Positions 36,123 through 44,596 of a stretch of DNA of 53,618 nt are shown piece after piece. Location: assembly GCF_900115605.1 (NCBI RefSeq), contig NZ_FOXC01000017.1, positions 1-53,618 of the forward strand, written 5' to 3'. How positions within the stretch are numbered: position 1 is the stretch's first letter; each line of letters begins with the position of its first letter. The position numbers were made by a program, and so were the translations under genes. The notes beneath the pieces are model-generated. The model made no database searches. It was not told the DNA's origin and saw nothing but the letters and a program-made list of their open reading frames with translations. Source of the DNA: Halolactibacillus halophilus (GTDB lineage Bacteria; Bacillota; Bacilli; Bacillales; Amphibacillaceae).

Positions 36123-37124
36123 ATGTTAGCGACGTTTAAAGACTTATCTATAAAACAACATCTTCTTCTTGGCATCAGCATATTTACCGTCATGTTTTTT
36201 GTTGCGCTTCGCCTTGGCGCAAAAGACGTAGATATCGCTGATGTCTTCTTTGCGTTATTTACTGACCAAAAAAACGAAGCGGTGCTTGTCTTACGTGACA
36301 TAAGAATCCCCCGGGAAGTGGGGGCGGTTTTTGTCGGGGCAGGGATGAGTGTCGCCGGTGCTATTATGCAGGGGATGACCCGTAACCCGTTAGCTGATCC
36401 TGGATTACTCGGGCTGTCGGCTGGTGCCTATCTTACTTTAAGCTTATCGGTCATTTTCATACCGAGCGCCTCGATGTTACTCACGTTGGTGATTTGTTTT
36501 ATCGGCGCAGCTTTAGGTGCCTTACTTGTATTTGGACTGACGATGGCCAAAAAACAACCATCGGTCTTTCGCATGGTACTAGCTGGTGCCAGTATTTCAA
36601 CGTTACTGTATGCGGTGAGTGATGGACTCGGCATTTACTTTAATCGTTCAAAAGACATTGCTTCTTGGACAGCGGGAGGACTGATAGGAACGCAGTGGAC
36701 GCAACTATGGACCATTGCCCCCTTTATTATTCTAGGCATAGTCGTAGCCATGTTATTCGCAAAGCAACTTACCGTCCTTAGTTTAAACGAAGATGTTGCG
36801 ATTGGACTTGGTCAACACGTCACAAGAACAAAAATCATCTTGTTTATCATCGTGATTATTTTATCAGGAGCTGCCGTTGCTTTAGTTGGTAATATGACCT
36901 TTCTCGGGTTGATGGTGCCACATATTGTCCGCGGCATCATCGGGCATGATTATCGGTATATCTTACCGTTTTCTGCCCTTTATGGTGCGATTTTTATGTT
37001 ATTTGCGGATACACTCGGTCGCACATTAAATGCCCCCTTTGAAACACCAGTAGCCGCGATTATCGCAATTATTGGTTTACCATTCTTTCTCATCATTGTA
37101 AGACGAGGAGGACAAGGTCTATGA
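36123..37124 (+). CDS. Iron-siderophore ABC permease, FecCD family (first)
   Basis: Membrane subunit of about 333 residues with around nine or ten spans. FecCD motifs: RIPREVGAVFVGAGMSVAGAIMQGMTRNPLADPGLLGLSAGA, GLMVPHIVRGIIGHDYR and the end PVAAIIAIIGLPFFLIIVRR. The frame opens at a TTG at 36114; the ATG at 36123 with AGAAAGAG upstream is the likelier start. The last codons overlap the next permease (ATGA), so the two subunits are translationally coupled and should form the heterodimeric channel. Confidence 0.92.
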   Translation: MLATFKDLSIKQHLLLGISIFTVMFFVALRLGAKDVDIADVFFALFTDQKNEAVLVLRDIRIPREVGAVFVGAGMSVAGAIMQGMTRNPLADPGLLGLSAGAYLTLSLSVIFIPSASMLLTLVICFIGAALGALLVFGLTMAKKQPSVFRMVLAGASISTLLYAVSDGLGIYFNRSKDIASWTAGGLIGTQWTQLWTIAPFIILGIVVAMLFAKQLTVLSLNEDVAIGLGQHVTRTKIILFIIVIILSGAAVALVGNMTFLGLMVPHIVRGIIGHDYRYILPFSALYGAIFMLFADTLGRTLNAPFETPVAAIIAIIGLPFFLIIVRRGGQGL

Positions 37125-38128
37125 ATAAACAACGTTTAAAAAGACAACGTTGGCTGCTTACTTTTTTAACTCTATTGTTATTGATCACGATCCTTGCAGC
37201 GATTAATGCTGGAACGGTTAACATTCCGCTTAACCGCGTAATCCAGACCTTTTTAAATAATGGTAGCTTTAATGATCAATTTATTATCTTTGAATTACGC
37301 TTACCACGTATTTTCATTACGATGTTAGCTGGTATGGGCCTTAGTTTATCAGGGGCGATTTTACAAAGTTTAACCCGTAATGATTTAGCCGATCCTGGAC
37401 TGATTGGAATCAATGCTGGAGCAGGCGTTGCCATTAGTATATTATTTTTATTCATTCCACTCGAACCCGGTCTTTTTAGTTATGTTATTCCGCTCGTTGG
37501 TATGTTAGGCGGTATCTCTACGGCTATCTTGATCTACTTCTTCAGTTATGAACGGCATCGTCCATTAAAACCGTTACGGTTAATCTTGACAGGTGTTGGG
37601 GTGTCAACGGCTCTATCTGGATTTATGGTTGTGATTATTTCTAGTGCCGAACGAGAAAAAGTTGATTTTATCGCTAAGTGGCTAGCCGGAAATATTTGGG
37701 GAACAGATTGGCCGTTTGTCTATGCTTTGTTACCGTGGCTTGTGGTTTTCGTACCACTCACGTTCATAAAAGCTCAGAAGCTTAATATTTTACATTTATC
37801 AGAAGGTGTGGCTGTTGGTTTAGGCATCCGAATTCAACAAGAACGACTACTATTACTATTTAGCGCAGTCGCTTTGGCTGCTTCAAGTGTTGCCGTAACC
37901 GGTGGTATTAGTTTTATCGGGTTGATGGCACCTCATATCGCTAAACGCCTCGTTGGTCAACGTCATCAGCTCTTCTTGCCACTTGCGATGTTGATTGGGG
38001 CTTGGTTATTACTCGTTGCCGACACTATCGGCCGTAGTTTAATTGCGACCATCATCCCGGCCGGGATTATTGTTTCAGTCATTGGTGCCCCGTACTTTAT
38101 TTACTTGTTGATGAGAGAGGTTGATTAA
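37121..38128 (+). CDS. Iron-siderophore ABC permease, FecCD family (second)
   Basis: Partner permease of 335 residues. RLPRIFITMLAGMGLSLSGAILQSLTRNDLADPGLIGINAGAG, GLMAPHIAKRLVGQRHQ and the C-terminal IVSVIGAPYFIYLLMREV show the FecCD family. It begins inside the stop codon of the first permease (4-bp overlap), with AGACGAGGAGG upstream. It is the last gene of the Fur-controlled operon; downstream an imperfect ACCCTCA/TGAGGGT repeat (about 38138-38179) lacks a T run. Confidence 0.92.
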   Translation: MNKQRLKRQRWLLTFLTLLLLITILAAINAGTVNIPLNRVIQTFLNNGSFNDQFIIFELRLPRIFITMLAGMGLSLSGAILQSLTRNDLADPGLIGINAGAGVAISILFLFIPLEPGLFSYVIPLVGMLGGISTAILIYFFSYERHRPLKPLRLILTGVGVSTALSGFMVVIISSAEREKVDFIAKWLAGNIWGTDWPFVYALLPWLVVFVPLTFIKAQKLNILHLSEGVAVGLGIRIQQERLLLLFSAVALAASSVAVTGGISFIGLMAPHIAKRLVGQRHQLFLPLAMLIGAWLLLVADTIGRSLIATIIPAGIIVSVIGAPYFIYLLMREVD

Positions 38129-38223
38129 TACCTTGAATACCCTCACACATGATTTAAGCTGTAATCTGACAGGTTGAGGGTCAACATGATAGAATGATAG
38201 TAAAAATGAAAGGATGTTTTCTC

Positions 38224-38652
38224 ATGACACGTATTACAACTCAATCCGCTCTGCAAAAAGTCTTTAATATTAGACGACGCGTTTTCATTGAGGAACAACA
38301 GGTACCGGAAGCGATTGAATTTGATCAATATGACCGGTTAGACGCTGATTGTCTTCACGTTTTAATTCATCATAATTCAGTACCTGCTGCGACTGGACGG
38401 GTAAGATTTATCGACCAATCGGCTAAACTTGAACGGATTTGTGTTTTAAAACCCTATCGTAAATATGGACTGGGTAAACGCGTGATTGCGGCACTTGAAG
38501 AGATGGCTGTTGAAAAGAATATGAACCAATGTCTCCTGCATGGCCAAACCCAAGCGATTCCATTTTATGAGCGGCTTGGTTATAACGTCGTATCAGATGA
38601 ATTTATCGAAGACGGGATTTCGCATGTTGAAATGGTAAAACAGATGTTATAA
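38224..38652 (+). CDS. GNAT family N-acetyltransferase
   Basis: Protein of 142 residues of the GNAT fold, similar to the YjcF/ElaA-like group. It shows VFNIRRRVFIEEQQVPEAIEFDQYD at the N terminus, the acetyl-CoA pyrophosphate loop LKPYRKYGLGKRVIAALE (R/Q-x-x-G-x-G/A form) and FYERLGYNVVSDEFIEDGISHVEM at the C terminus. The acceptor substrate is unknown. The frame opens at 38194, but AAAGGATG fits the ATG at 38224. It stands alone between the iron operon and the S-box riboswitch. Confidence 0.9.
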   Translation: MTRITTQSALQKVFNIRRRVFIEEQQVPEAIEFDQYDRLDADCLHVLIHHNSVPAATGRVRFIDQSAKLERICVLKPYRKYGLGKRVIAALEEMAVEKNMNQCLLHGQTQAIPFYERLGYNVVSDEFIEDGISHVEMVKQML

Positions 38653-38844
38653 CATCAATTACCCTCTCACTTAAACGCTAACACGTTTTGAAGCGGGGGT
38701 ATAAAAACCCTTCATTGTCTAACCTAAGTCTTTCTAGCACTAATTTAAAAACTCATTTGGTCAAAATACTTCGGATCATTTAACTAAAAGGTTGACAACT
38801 GTTTTTCTTTCGTGTATATTTACTGAAAATTCATACTTTTACAA
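38653..38844. other. Intergenic region before the riboswitch
   Basis: About 190 bp with no open frame. TTGACA near 38793 followed by TATATT near 38814 is probably the promoter of the riboswitch transcript. Confidence 0.5.
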
Positions 38845-38939
38845 CTCATCAAGAGAGAGGGAGGGACTGACCCTGTGAACTCTCGGCAACCGCTAGTTAT
38901 AGCAAGGTGCCAATTTCAGAAGCTAATGCTAAAGATGAG
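38845..38939 (+). ncRNA. SAM-I (S-box) riboswitch
   Basis: Conserved S-box core is clear: AAGAGAG, GGAGGGACTG(A)CCCTGTGAA, CGGCAACC, and AAGGTGCCAATT, followed by GATGAG closing helix P1 with CTCATC (38845-38850 with 38934-38939). High S-adenosylmethionine stabilises the aptamer and favours the terminator just downstream, shutting off genes of sulfur or methionine metabolism. The regulated gene here is an OsmC-family protein, an uncommon target. Confidence 0.95.
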
Positions 38940-38963
38940 GAGGTAGAAAGATCAACGTATCTT

Positions 38964-38999
38964 ACGCCCTTCTCTTTTGTTAGAGAAGGGCGTTTTTCT
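38964..38999 (+). terminator. Riboswitch-controlled terminator
   Basis: ACGCCCTTCTCT / AGAGAAGGGCGT perfect 12-bp stem and T run, 25 bp after the S-box aptamer and before the coding sequence. It is the expression platform: terminated when SAM is bound. Confidence 0.93.
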
Positions 39000-39045
39000 T
39001 AGAGTTGTAAGAGATGAGAAAAACTATAAAAAGGTGGAGATTATT

Positions 39046-39483
39046 ATGGCAAAAGAAACATTTACTACAACATCAACATTAGAGGACCAGTTTTTAGTTA
39101 AAAATACCGCCCGTCAGCATACCGTTTTCGTCGACGAACCAGCATCCCTTGGTGGAACGGATACAGCGGTCAATCCAGTTGAATTATTACTTGCAGCACT
39201 CGGTTCATGCCAATCAATTGTTGCGCGCACCTATGCCAAAAAGCTTGATATAGATTTACAAGGGTTTAAAGTTGAACTTGAAGGAGATATTGATTTAGAT
39301 GGCTTCTTTGACAAAGCCGATGTGCGTCCTGGTTTTTATGATATTCGGGCAACTTATCATATTGAGACTGATGCTGATGAGGCGAAAGTGAGTGACTTTG
39401 TCCGTTTCCTTGAAGCCCATTGCCCAGTCGGTGATACGATTGAAAATACTGTTGCCTTCTCATCGGTGTTTCATATCATATAA
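39046..39483 (+). CDS. OsmC family protein under SAM riboswitch control
   Basis: Protein of 145 residues of the OsmC/Ohr fold, of the YhfA-like branch. The two cysteines of the family are present: Cys55 in AALGSCQSIVA and Cys126 in LEAHCPVGDTIENT. OsmC proteins reduce organic hydroperoxides; branch members may handle reactive sulfur species. It begins at ATG 39046 with AAAGGTGG upstream; an apparent earlier start at 38977 lies inside the terminator. Control by an S-box indicates a sulfur- or methionine-linked role rather than a general stress role. Unlike ohr at 49505, no OhrR-type operator is seen. It is monocistronic. Confidence 0.9.
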   Translation: MAKETFTTTSTLEDQFLVKNTARQHTVFVDEPASLGGTDTAVNPVELLLAALGSCQSIVARTYAKKLDIDLQGFKVELEGDIDLDGFFDKADVRPGFYDIRATYHIETDADEAKVSDFVRFLEAHCPVGDTIENTVAFSSVFHII

Positions 39484-39513
39484 TAATATTGCACGATCTT
39501 CGTGACACCTATA

Positions 39514-39551
39514 AAAAACGGCTTAGAGATTCTCTCTAAGCCGTTTAACTT
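39514..39551. terminator. Bidirectional terminator between osmC and mscS
   Basis: AAAACGGCTTAGAGA / TCTCTAAGCCGTTT hairpin with A and T runs on either side, between convergent genes. Confidence 0.9.
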
Positions 39552-39566
39552 TTGTGTTATTTTGTT

Positions 39567-40358
39567 CTACTCGTTAGACATATTAATATCCATTGTTGGA
39601 TACGGAATGCCGATATTTTCGCGGTCAAAGGTAAGTTTGACGTCTTCTAATACATCATAATAAACAGTCCAGTAATCTTCTGCTTTTACCCATGCTTTTA
39701 CCGCATAATCAACAGAAGAGTCACCGTGATTAGCTAGACGTACAAATGGTTCTGGGTCTTGCATCACTAATTCATGGTTTGTGATGATTGTTCTTAACAC
39801 TTGTAACACATGTTGATTGTCTGCATCATAGCTAACACCAAAAGTGAAATCAACCCGGCGGGTACTGTTCACAGAGTAGTTCGTAATACCAGCGTTAGAT
39901 AAGTTTCCATTTGGAATAAAAATCATTTTATTATCCACGGTCACAAGTTCCGTATAAAGAATTTGAATCGCTTTGACTGTCCCGCTGTATCCAGCGCCTT
40001 CGATGTAATCACCAACTTTAAACGGACGAATCGTTAATAATAATACCCCACCTGCAAGATTTGCAAGTGAACCCTGAAAAGCTAAACCAACCGCTAAACC
40101 AGCGGCACCTAAAATGGCGACAAACGACGCAATCGGAATACCTAAAATACCGATGACTGAAATGACAAGCAAGACTTTTAATCCCGCGCTAATGACCGAT
40201 AGTAAAAACGGTTTTAAACTATCGTCTAGTTTTGATTTTTCAATTTGACTACCAATCACTTTAACAACTGCTTTAATAATTGCTAAACCAACAATTAACG
40301 TAATAATTGCCAGTACAATTGGCTTAACAATATCCACTAAAAGATTGATCCACTCCAT
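39567..40358 (-). CDS. MscS-type small-conductance mechanosensitive channel
   Basis: Membrane channel of 263 residues, relieving osmotic down-shock. Three membrane spans (about 10-32, 55-78, 80-103); the pore helix contains AILGAAGLAVGLAFQGSLANLAGGVLLL, the glycine/alanine pattern of TM3; then the beta domain (RPFKVGDYIEGAGYSGTVKAIQILYT) and C-terminal vestibule ending IPYPTMDINMSNE. The length and end are normal for the B. subtilis YkuT-like group. The stop is TAG. AAAGGAGTTGG precedes the ATG. Monocistronic. Confidence 0.94.
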   Translation of the reverse strand: MEWINLLVDIVKPIVLAIITLIVGLAIIKAVVKVIGSQIEKSKLDDSLKPFLLSVISAGLKVLLVISVIGILGIPIASFVAILGAAGLAVGLAFQGSLANLAGGVLLLTIRPFKVGDYIEGAGYSGTVKAIQILYTELVTVDNKMIFIPNGNLSNAGITNYSVNSTRRVDFTFGVSYDADNQHVLQVLRTIITNHELVMQDPEPFVRLANHGDSSVDYAVKAWVKAEDYWTVYYDVLEDVKLTFDRENIGIPYPTMDINMSNE

Positions 40359-40436
40359 TGTTCCAACTCCTTTGATATGTAAAGTATAATTATTATAACA
40401 TGTTTAGTTCGTCTATACATGTCCTAAAGCTTTAAA

Positions 40437-41177
40437 TTAGACGAATAAGTAAATGGCTGAAATAACCGTTGTCGCAAAAATAAACATACGGTATGTTTTT
40501 TCTTCAATGACAGATACGAGCCAAATACCAATCCGGGTCCCGGTAAAGATGACCGGTAAAAGAATAAGGGCTAACAAGAGATGTTGCCATTGAATCGATT
40601 GCCAAACAAACACGTGAAATGGTAACTTGAATGTATTGAGTAATATAAAGAACCAGGCCGTTGAACTGATCATTTTGCGTTTACCGATTTGTTTACTTAA
40701 AATATAAATCGCAAAAATCGGACCGGCCGCATTACCGACCATCGATGAAAAACCACTAAGCACACCAACTAAAGTCGTGAGCCACTTATGACTCGCAATT
40801 TTAATTGGGGCTTTCTGAATTTCTTTATAAACAAGTAGCACAACACAAAGAAGTACAATAATCCCCATCGTCATTTTAAATTGTTGGTCATTGACATATT
40901 GACCATACCATACCCCTAGTAGGACACCGATGACTGCAGGTGGTAAGAGATGTAAAATATCTTTTACTGAGACCTCTTTCCCGTAGTGCTTAACCGCAAA
41001 CACATCACCGACCATCAGTAACAACAACATCATTCCTGATGAGACAATCCCCCCAAAAGTAAGCGCCATTAACACAACGACAAAAATGGTCGAACCTTGG
41101 ATACCGGTTTTTGAAAAACCAATGATGATACCCGCAAGAATCAAGATCCCCCATTCAAGTAAACTATAATCAAACAT
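40437..41177 (-). CDS. TauE/SafE family (TSUP) membrane exporter
   Basis: Membrane protein of 246 residues with about eight spans and the TSUP pattern: GIIIGFSKTGIQGSTIFVVVLMAL near the N terminus and the repeat GVLSGFSSMVGNAAGPIFAIYIL in the second half. Family members move sulfite, sulfoacetate or other organic anions. The start at 41177 has AAGGAGGTCG upstream and overlaps the end of the phosphatase gene by 8 bp, so the pair is translationally coupled. Substrate unknown. Confidence 0.9.
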   Translation of the reverse strand: MFDYSLLEWGILILAGIIIGFSKTGIQGSTIFVVVLMALTFGGIVSSGMMLLLLMVGDVFAVKHYGKEVSVKDILHLLPPAVIGVLLGVWYGQYVNDQQFKMTMGIIVLLCVVLLVYKEIQKAPIKIASHKWLTTLVGVLSGFSSMVGNAAGPIFAIYILSKQIGKRKMISSTAWFFILLNTFKLPFHVFVWQSIQWQHLLLALILLPVIFTGTRIGIWLVSVIEEKTYRMFIFATTVISAIYLFV

Positions 41178-41730
41178 AATCGACCTCCTTATAACCTTGA
41201 TAAACAGCATCTTTAAACGTCATTTCAATCACAACAGGCATTTTATTTTTGAGTGCTAAAAAGTCTTGAAGACCAAAATCTGGTTCAAAGTACTGAATAA
41301 TTGTACTAAGACTCGTGCCATGCGTTCCAATCATAATCGTTTGACCTGAGTGACGCGTCATTAATTCCATTAATACGGCAATATTTCGTTTTTGTACAAT
41401 TGACAAGCTCTCACCTTCAGGCAAGCAGTATGAGAAGTCTTGCCACTGCTTTTTAACAAATCCATCAAAATCTGCAATCCAATGATTGGTGATCTTGCGT
41501 TCACGTAAATCATCGATTATTTGCACTTCTAGGCCAATAGTGTCCGCAAGCGGTTTGACAGTTTCAATCGCGCGTATATATGGACTAGAATAGATAGTGT
41601 GAATGGACTCATCGTTAAAGACAGTTCCTAAAGCCTGACTGTCACTTTTACCTTTCTCCGTTAATGGACTCATTGCGTCATCATGAACAGAAAAGTCTGG
41701 CTCTGCATGTCTGATCCATATCACTTTCAT
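41170..41730 (-). CDS. Histidine phosphatase family protein
   Basis: Protein of 186 residues of the phosphoglycerate-mutase-like branch 1 fold. The catalytic motif WIRHAEPDF (RHG type with Ala) opens the protein; later Arg in YSSPYIRAIETVKPL, Glu in PEGESLSIV and the second His in IMIGTHGTSLS complete the active site. The substrate could be a sugar phosphate or nucleotide. The frame extends to a TTG at 41757, but GGAGTG sits correctly for the ATG at 41730. It overlaps the TauE-like gene downstream. A terminator separates it from the decayed chemoreceptor upstream. Confidence 0.9.
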   Translation of the reverse strand: MKVIWIRHAEPDFSVHDDAMSPLTEKGKSDSQALGTVFNDESIHTIYSSPYIRAIETVKPLADTIGLEVQIIDDLRERKITNHWIADFDGFVKKQWQDFSYCLPEGESLSIVQKRNIAVLMELMTRHSGQTIMIGTHGTSLSTIIQYFEPDFGLQDFLALKNKMPVVIEMTFKDAVYQGYKEVDYV

Positions 41731-41778
41731 TGCTTCACACTCCTTCTCCTTACTCAATATAAATTAGTATACCATAGT

Positions 41779-41816
41779 AAAAAACCTTGAAGCAGTTCAT
41801 TGCCTCAAGGTTTTTC
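41779..41816 (-). terminator. Terminator after the decayed chemoreceptor gene
   Basis: AAAAACCTTGA / TCAAGGTTTTT hairpin with A and T runs; it works in either direction. Confidence 0.85.
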
Positions 41817-41820
41817 TACG

Positions 41821-42226
41821 TTAGTTTGTTTTAAATTTGTTTACTTCATGCTCAAGTGATTCACCGTTTTGTTGGAGATTTTCGGCAGATTCTGCCACCA
41901 TCTTAAGTGCTTGGAGTTGTTCAGCACTTGAGGCCTCGACTTCCTCAGTTGCGGCAGCTGTTTCTTCTAAAATCGCCGCAATTTGTGAAATAGCCTTCAC
42001 AACGCCATCTTTGTATGCATTTATATCTAAGTGTTTCAACAGAGAACATCACTTTCTGGTTTTCTGATGCGAGCGAGGTAAACCTCGATGTTGTTTGCTT
42101 GATTTCATCGGCTTGACGTTCGGTCGCTTGTTTTGATGATTGATAACTTAAGTAGGCTAGTAAAGCTAAACTTATTAAAACAATTGGAACAAATATTAAG
42201 ATTTTCTTTTGTATACTTACTTTCAT
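41821..42226 (-). pseudogene. Remnant of a methyl-accepting chemotaxis protein
   Basis: The first ~60 residues from the ATG at 42226 are a chemoreceptor N terminus: membrane span KKILIFVPIVLISLALLAYL followed by a helix with SSKQATERQADEIKQTTS. The last ~55 residues, in a different frame ending at 41821, are the C-terminal tip of an MCP signalling helix (AAILEETAAATEEVEASSAEQ, then LEHEVNKFK). The second membrane span, HAMP domain and nearly all of the signalling domain (normally several hundred residues) are missing. The frames meet near 42040. It is therefore an internal-deletion pseudogene with a frame change. An intact MCP is at 47882-49348. Confidence 0.85.
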
Positions 42227-42459
42227 CGGTGCATCCCCCTTATTCGTTTTAATGTGATATCTTCTATATCGACTTTTTAAACGAATAAGCGTAAAAAAGT
42301 AAGCGCTATATTCAAATTTTTAAATGTTGAACAATTCAGTATCGTTCTAATTGTGATTCATTGACTCTCACTCAGTATATTTTTTAACACCTTTACCGTT
42401 TACCTAAACGGTATTCGGGGAAAGAAAGGTTATCCAAACTTTTTTAAGGAGTGACCACC
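42227..42459. other. Divergent intergenic region, 233 bp
   Basis: No open frame. It contains the former promoter of the MCP remnant and the promoter of the small membrane protein gene; I see no strong hexamer pair. Confidence 0.4.
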
Positions 42460-42804
42460 ATGACACGTTCAGCTAAAAAACCTTACGATCTACTTATTCT
42501 CATAACGCATGTTACTTTCATTGTTTTTTCTTTTTATGTAGCGATTACTCTCCCCTATTACATTGGCATCTTATTAATCGTTGGACACTACACTCACGAA
42601 AGACTTCATAAAGGGTGTATTCTCACGACTCTCCAACAAAATCATGGCTATGCGAGAAATAATGAAGACTTCTTTCACTATCTATTTCGTCGTTTGGGTA
42701 TTGATCTAAATCCAACCATCACAACACAACTGCATAATGTTGTGAAAACCATTATTTTGATTATTGTTGTTATTGATTTTGTTGAACGCGTCATTCTTGT
42801 CTAA
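42460..42804 (+). CDS. Small membrane protein of unknown function
   Basis: Protein of about 114 residues. Two neighbouring hydrophobic segments (about 12-30 and 32-45), a central hydrophilic part with several His and Cys (HYTHERLHKGCILTTLQQNH), and a C-terminal membrane span (VVKTIILIIVVIDFVERVI). The His/Cys cluster could bind a metal or haem, but I do not recognise a family. AAGGAG at 42446-42451 supports ATG 42460 rather than the overlapping GTG at 42451. A terminator follows, so it is monocistronic. Confidence 0.7.
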   Translation: MTRSAKKPYDLLILITHVTFIVFSFYVAITLPYYIGILLIVGHYTHERLHKGCILTTLQQNHGYARNNEDFFHYLFRRLGIDLNPTITTQLHNVVKTIILIIVVIDFVERVILV

Positions 42805-42828
42805 GTTAGTATCCTTTTCTATATGGAG

Positions 42829-42860
42829 AAAGCCACCTAACGATGAGTTAGGTGGCTTGT
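42829..42860. terminator. Terminator between the small membrane protein and aldo/keto reductase genes
   Basis: AAGCCACCTAA / TTAGGTGGCTT stem with a 7-base loop, between convergent genes; the T runs are short. Confidence 0.8.
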
Positions 42861-42864
42861 TCAT

Positions 42865-43800
42865 TTACCAGTTAAGATTTAAGTGCTTCACTTTTGTCTC
42901 AGATAAATCACGTAATTGTTGTTTTGTGTTTGGGTCTAATGGTGTTTGACCAGCGCTCATATTCTGTCTTAACTATTCACTATTTCTAGCACCTGGAATG
43001 ACAGAGGCAAATGCTTTAAATGATAAAATATATTGCAGGTCGACACTTGCCATTGATTGATTTTCACCAATAATGTTGCGCACGTCTTGAACAAGCTTAC
43101 TGCGTTCTTTAATCTCCGCTTCACTCCAACGACTACGAATACCTTTGAAGGTGCTACTTGCATCGTATTTACCTGATAACCATCCGGAATCAAGCAGGAC
43201 TTTGACAATCACACCAACCCCTTTGTCATAAGCACGCTGGATGGCTTCAAGTGGTTCTTGATGGAAGATATTGAACATCACCTCAATCACATCACTGTTT
43301 GTTTCAGCTGAAATCTGATCGACCTCTTTACCTGTATCGATGGATGCCCCGTAGGCTTTGATCTTTCCTTGTTGTTTTAAATCTTCTAATACACCATAAA
43401 CTTCACTTGTTTGGGAGAGTGTGTCAAATGGTGGATTGTGCAGTAACAATGAATCTAAATAGTCCGTTTGGAGCCGCTGTAAACTGCCATCAACGGATTC
43501 AATTAAACGCTTCGGATCAAAGCTCTGAACGTCATCGGTATGGTGACCACACTTACTATTAATAATGACCTCATCACGTCTACCTTTGAATGCTTCACCT
43601 AAAATTGACTCACTCTTACCTAAACCGTAATTCGGTGCGGTATCAAAGAAATTACATCCGCGTTCGATTGCTTCATGAACAAGTTTGACTGCCTCTTTGT
43701 CAGTCATCTCGCCCTAATCTTTTAAATTACCAAGTTGCCACGCACCAAAACCAACCCGCGATACGTTAAGACCTGTCTGACCTAATTGTTGTTTATCCAT
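42865..43800 (-). pseudogene. Aldo/keto reductase interrupted by two in-frame TAG codons
   Basis: A 311-position aldo/keto reductase frame with no indels, from ATG 43800 (MDKQQLGQTGLNVSRVGFGAW) to TAA at 42865. Active-site features are FFDTAPNYGLGKSE (Asp and Tyr), the Lys in INSKCGHH and SLLLHNPPF (His). TAG occurs at codon 29 (43714-43716, in LGNLKD-GEMTDKEA) and codon 276 (42973-42975, in GARNSE-LRQNMSAG). Homologues commonly have Trp at the first and Gln at the second position, by my memory of the family. The remainder up to the normal C terminus (HLNLNW) is conserved. Either a recent pseudogene, sequencing error, or amber read-through. Confidence 0.88.
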
Positions 43801-43873
43801 CTCATCTCACTCCTCTATGCTTGTTAACGCTAACACTAAAGCGCTTTCGTTATTTGCGCAAGTAAAACGCAAG

Positions 43874-44356
43874 TTAAACCTTGCGTTTTTTCATCCGGTC
43901 ATAGACAAAACCACTGATCGTGCTAATAAAGACAATCACCAGATAACTCAAATAAAAGAATAGTAGGATAATCCCCGCACCAGGTCCTGGGTCATCGGTT
44001 AGGTTTTCCATCGGGAATAACCAGGCAAATAACACAACACTAACAAGAAGAAAGACGACCGCAAACACAATGATCAGTAAATCGATAACATGACCTGATA
44101 TTAATTTTCTTGGAACAATCATCGCAAACGCGATTAAACCAATAAAGAAAAGAACAATTAATATCATACTCACGTTATTAACCGTTTCAAGCCGTATACC
44201 AATCAAACGACTGATTCGCAGGGGATTTACAATGAGTTCTGAGATGAAAAAACCAAGCAAAGCATAAATTGCCCCAATCATTATCACCCGGCCGAGGTTA
44301 GTTCGTAAGGTGTTCTTTTTACTAGCCACTGTTTGTTCCTCTTTACGTCGTAACAT
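43874..44356 (-). CDS. Four-span membrane protein of unknown function
   Basis: Protein of about 160 residues with a basic N terminus (RRKEEQTVASKKNTLR) and four hydrophobic segments, ending in a basic tail (YDRMKKRKV). I do not recognise the family. GGGAG supports the ATG at 44356; another ATG at 44377 overlaps the preceding XRE gene's stop codon. It is last in an operon with the DUF2975 and XRE genes, a unit in which membrane proteins commonly accompany a small Cro/CI-type regulator. Confidence 0.75.
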   Translation of the reverse strand: MLRRKEEQTVASKKNTLRTNLGRVIMIGAIYALLGFFISELIVNPLRISRLIGIRLETVNNVSMILIVLFFIGLIAFAMIVPRKLISGHVIDLLIIVFAVVFLLVSVVLFAWLFPMENLTDDPGPGAGIILLFFYLSYLVIVFISTISGFVYDRMKKRKV

Positions 44357-44373
44357 AACCATGTCTCCCTTCA

Positions 44374-44586
44374 TCATTCATCTACGTCACTCACATACTC
44401 CAATATATCACCCGGTTGGCACTGAAGCGCTTCACAAATAGCTTCAAGGGTGGAGAAGCGAATCGCTTTGGCTTTGCCATTTTTTAATATTGATAGATTG
44501 GCCATAGTAATACCAACGCGTTCTGATAGTTCCGTTACACTCATCTTTTGCTTAGCTAATAACACATCAATATGAATTTTTATCAT
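44374..44586 (-). CDS. XRE family regulator of the YozG type
   Basis: DNA-binding protein of 70 residues, a single helix-turn-helix: MIKIHIDVLLAKQKMSVTELSERVGITMANLSILKNGKAKAIRF with the conserved ICEALQCQPGDILEY tail. Such small regulators are nearly always found next to a DUF2975 membrane protein and probably repress their own operon. The frame opens at a GTG at 44595, but GAGGTGG suits the ATG at 44586. It starts 10 bp after the DUF2975 stop. Confidence 0.9.
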   Translation of the reverse strand: MIKIHIDVLLAKQKMSVTELSERVGITMANLSILKNGKAKAIRFSTLEAICEALQCQPGDILEYVSDVDE

Positions 44587-44596
44587 CTCTGCCACC

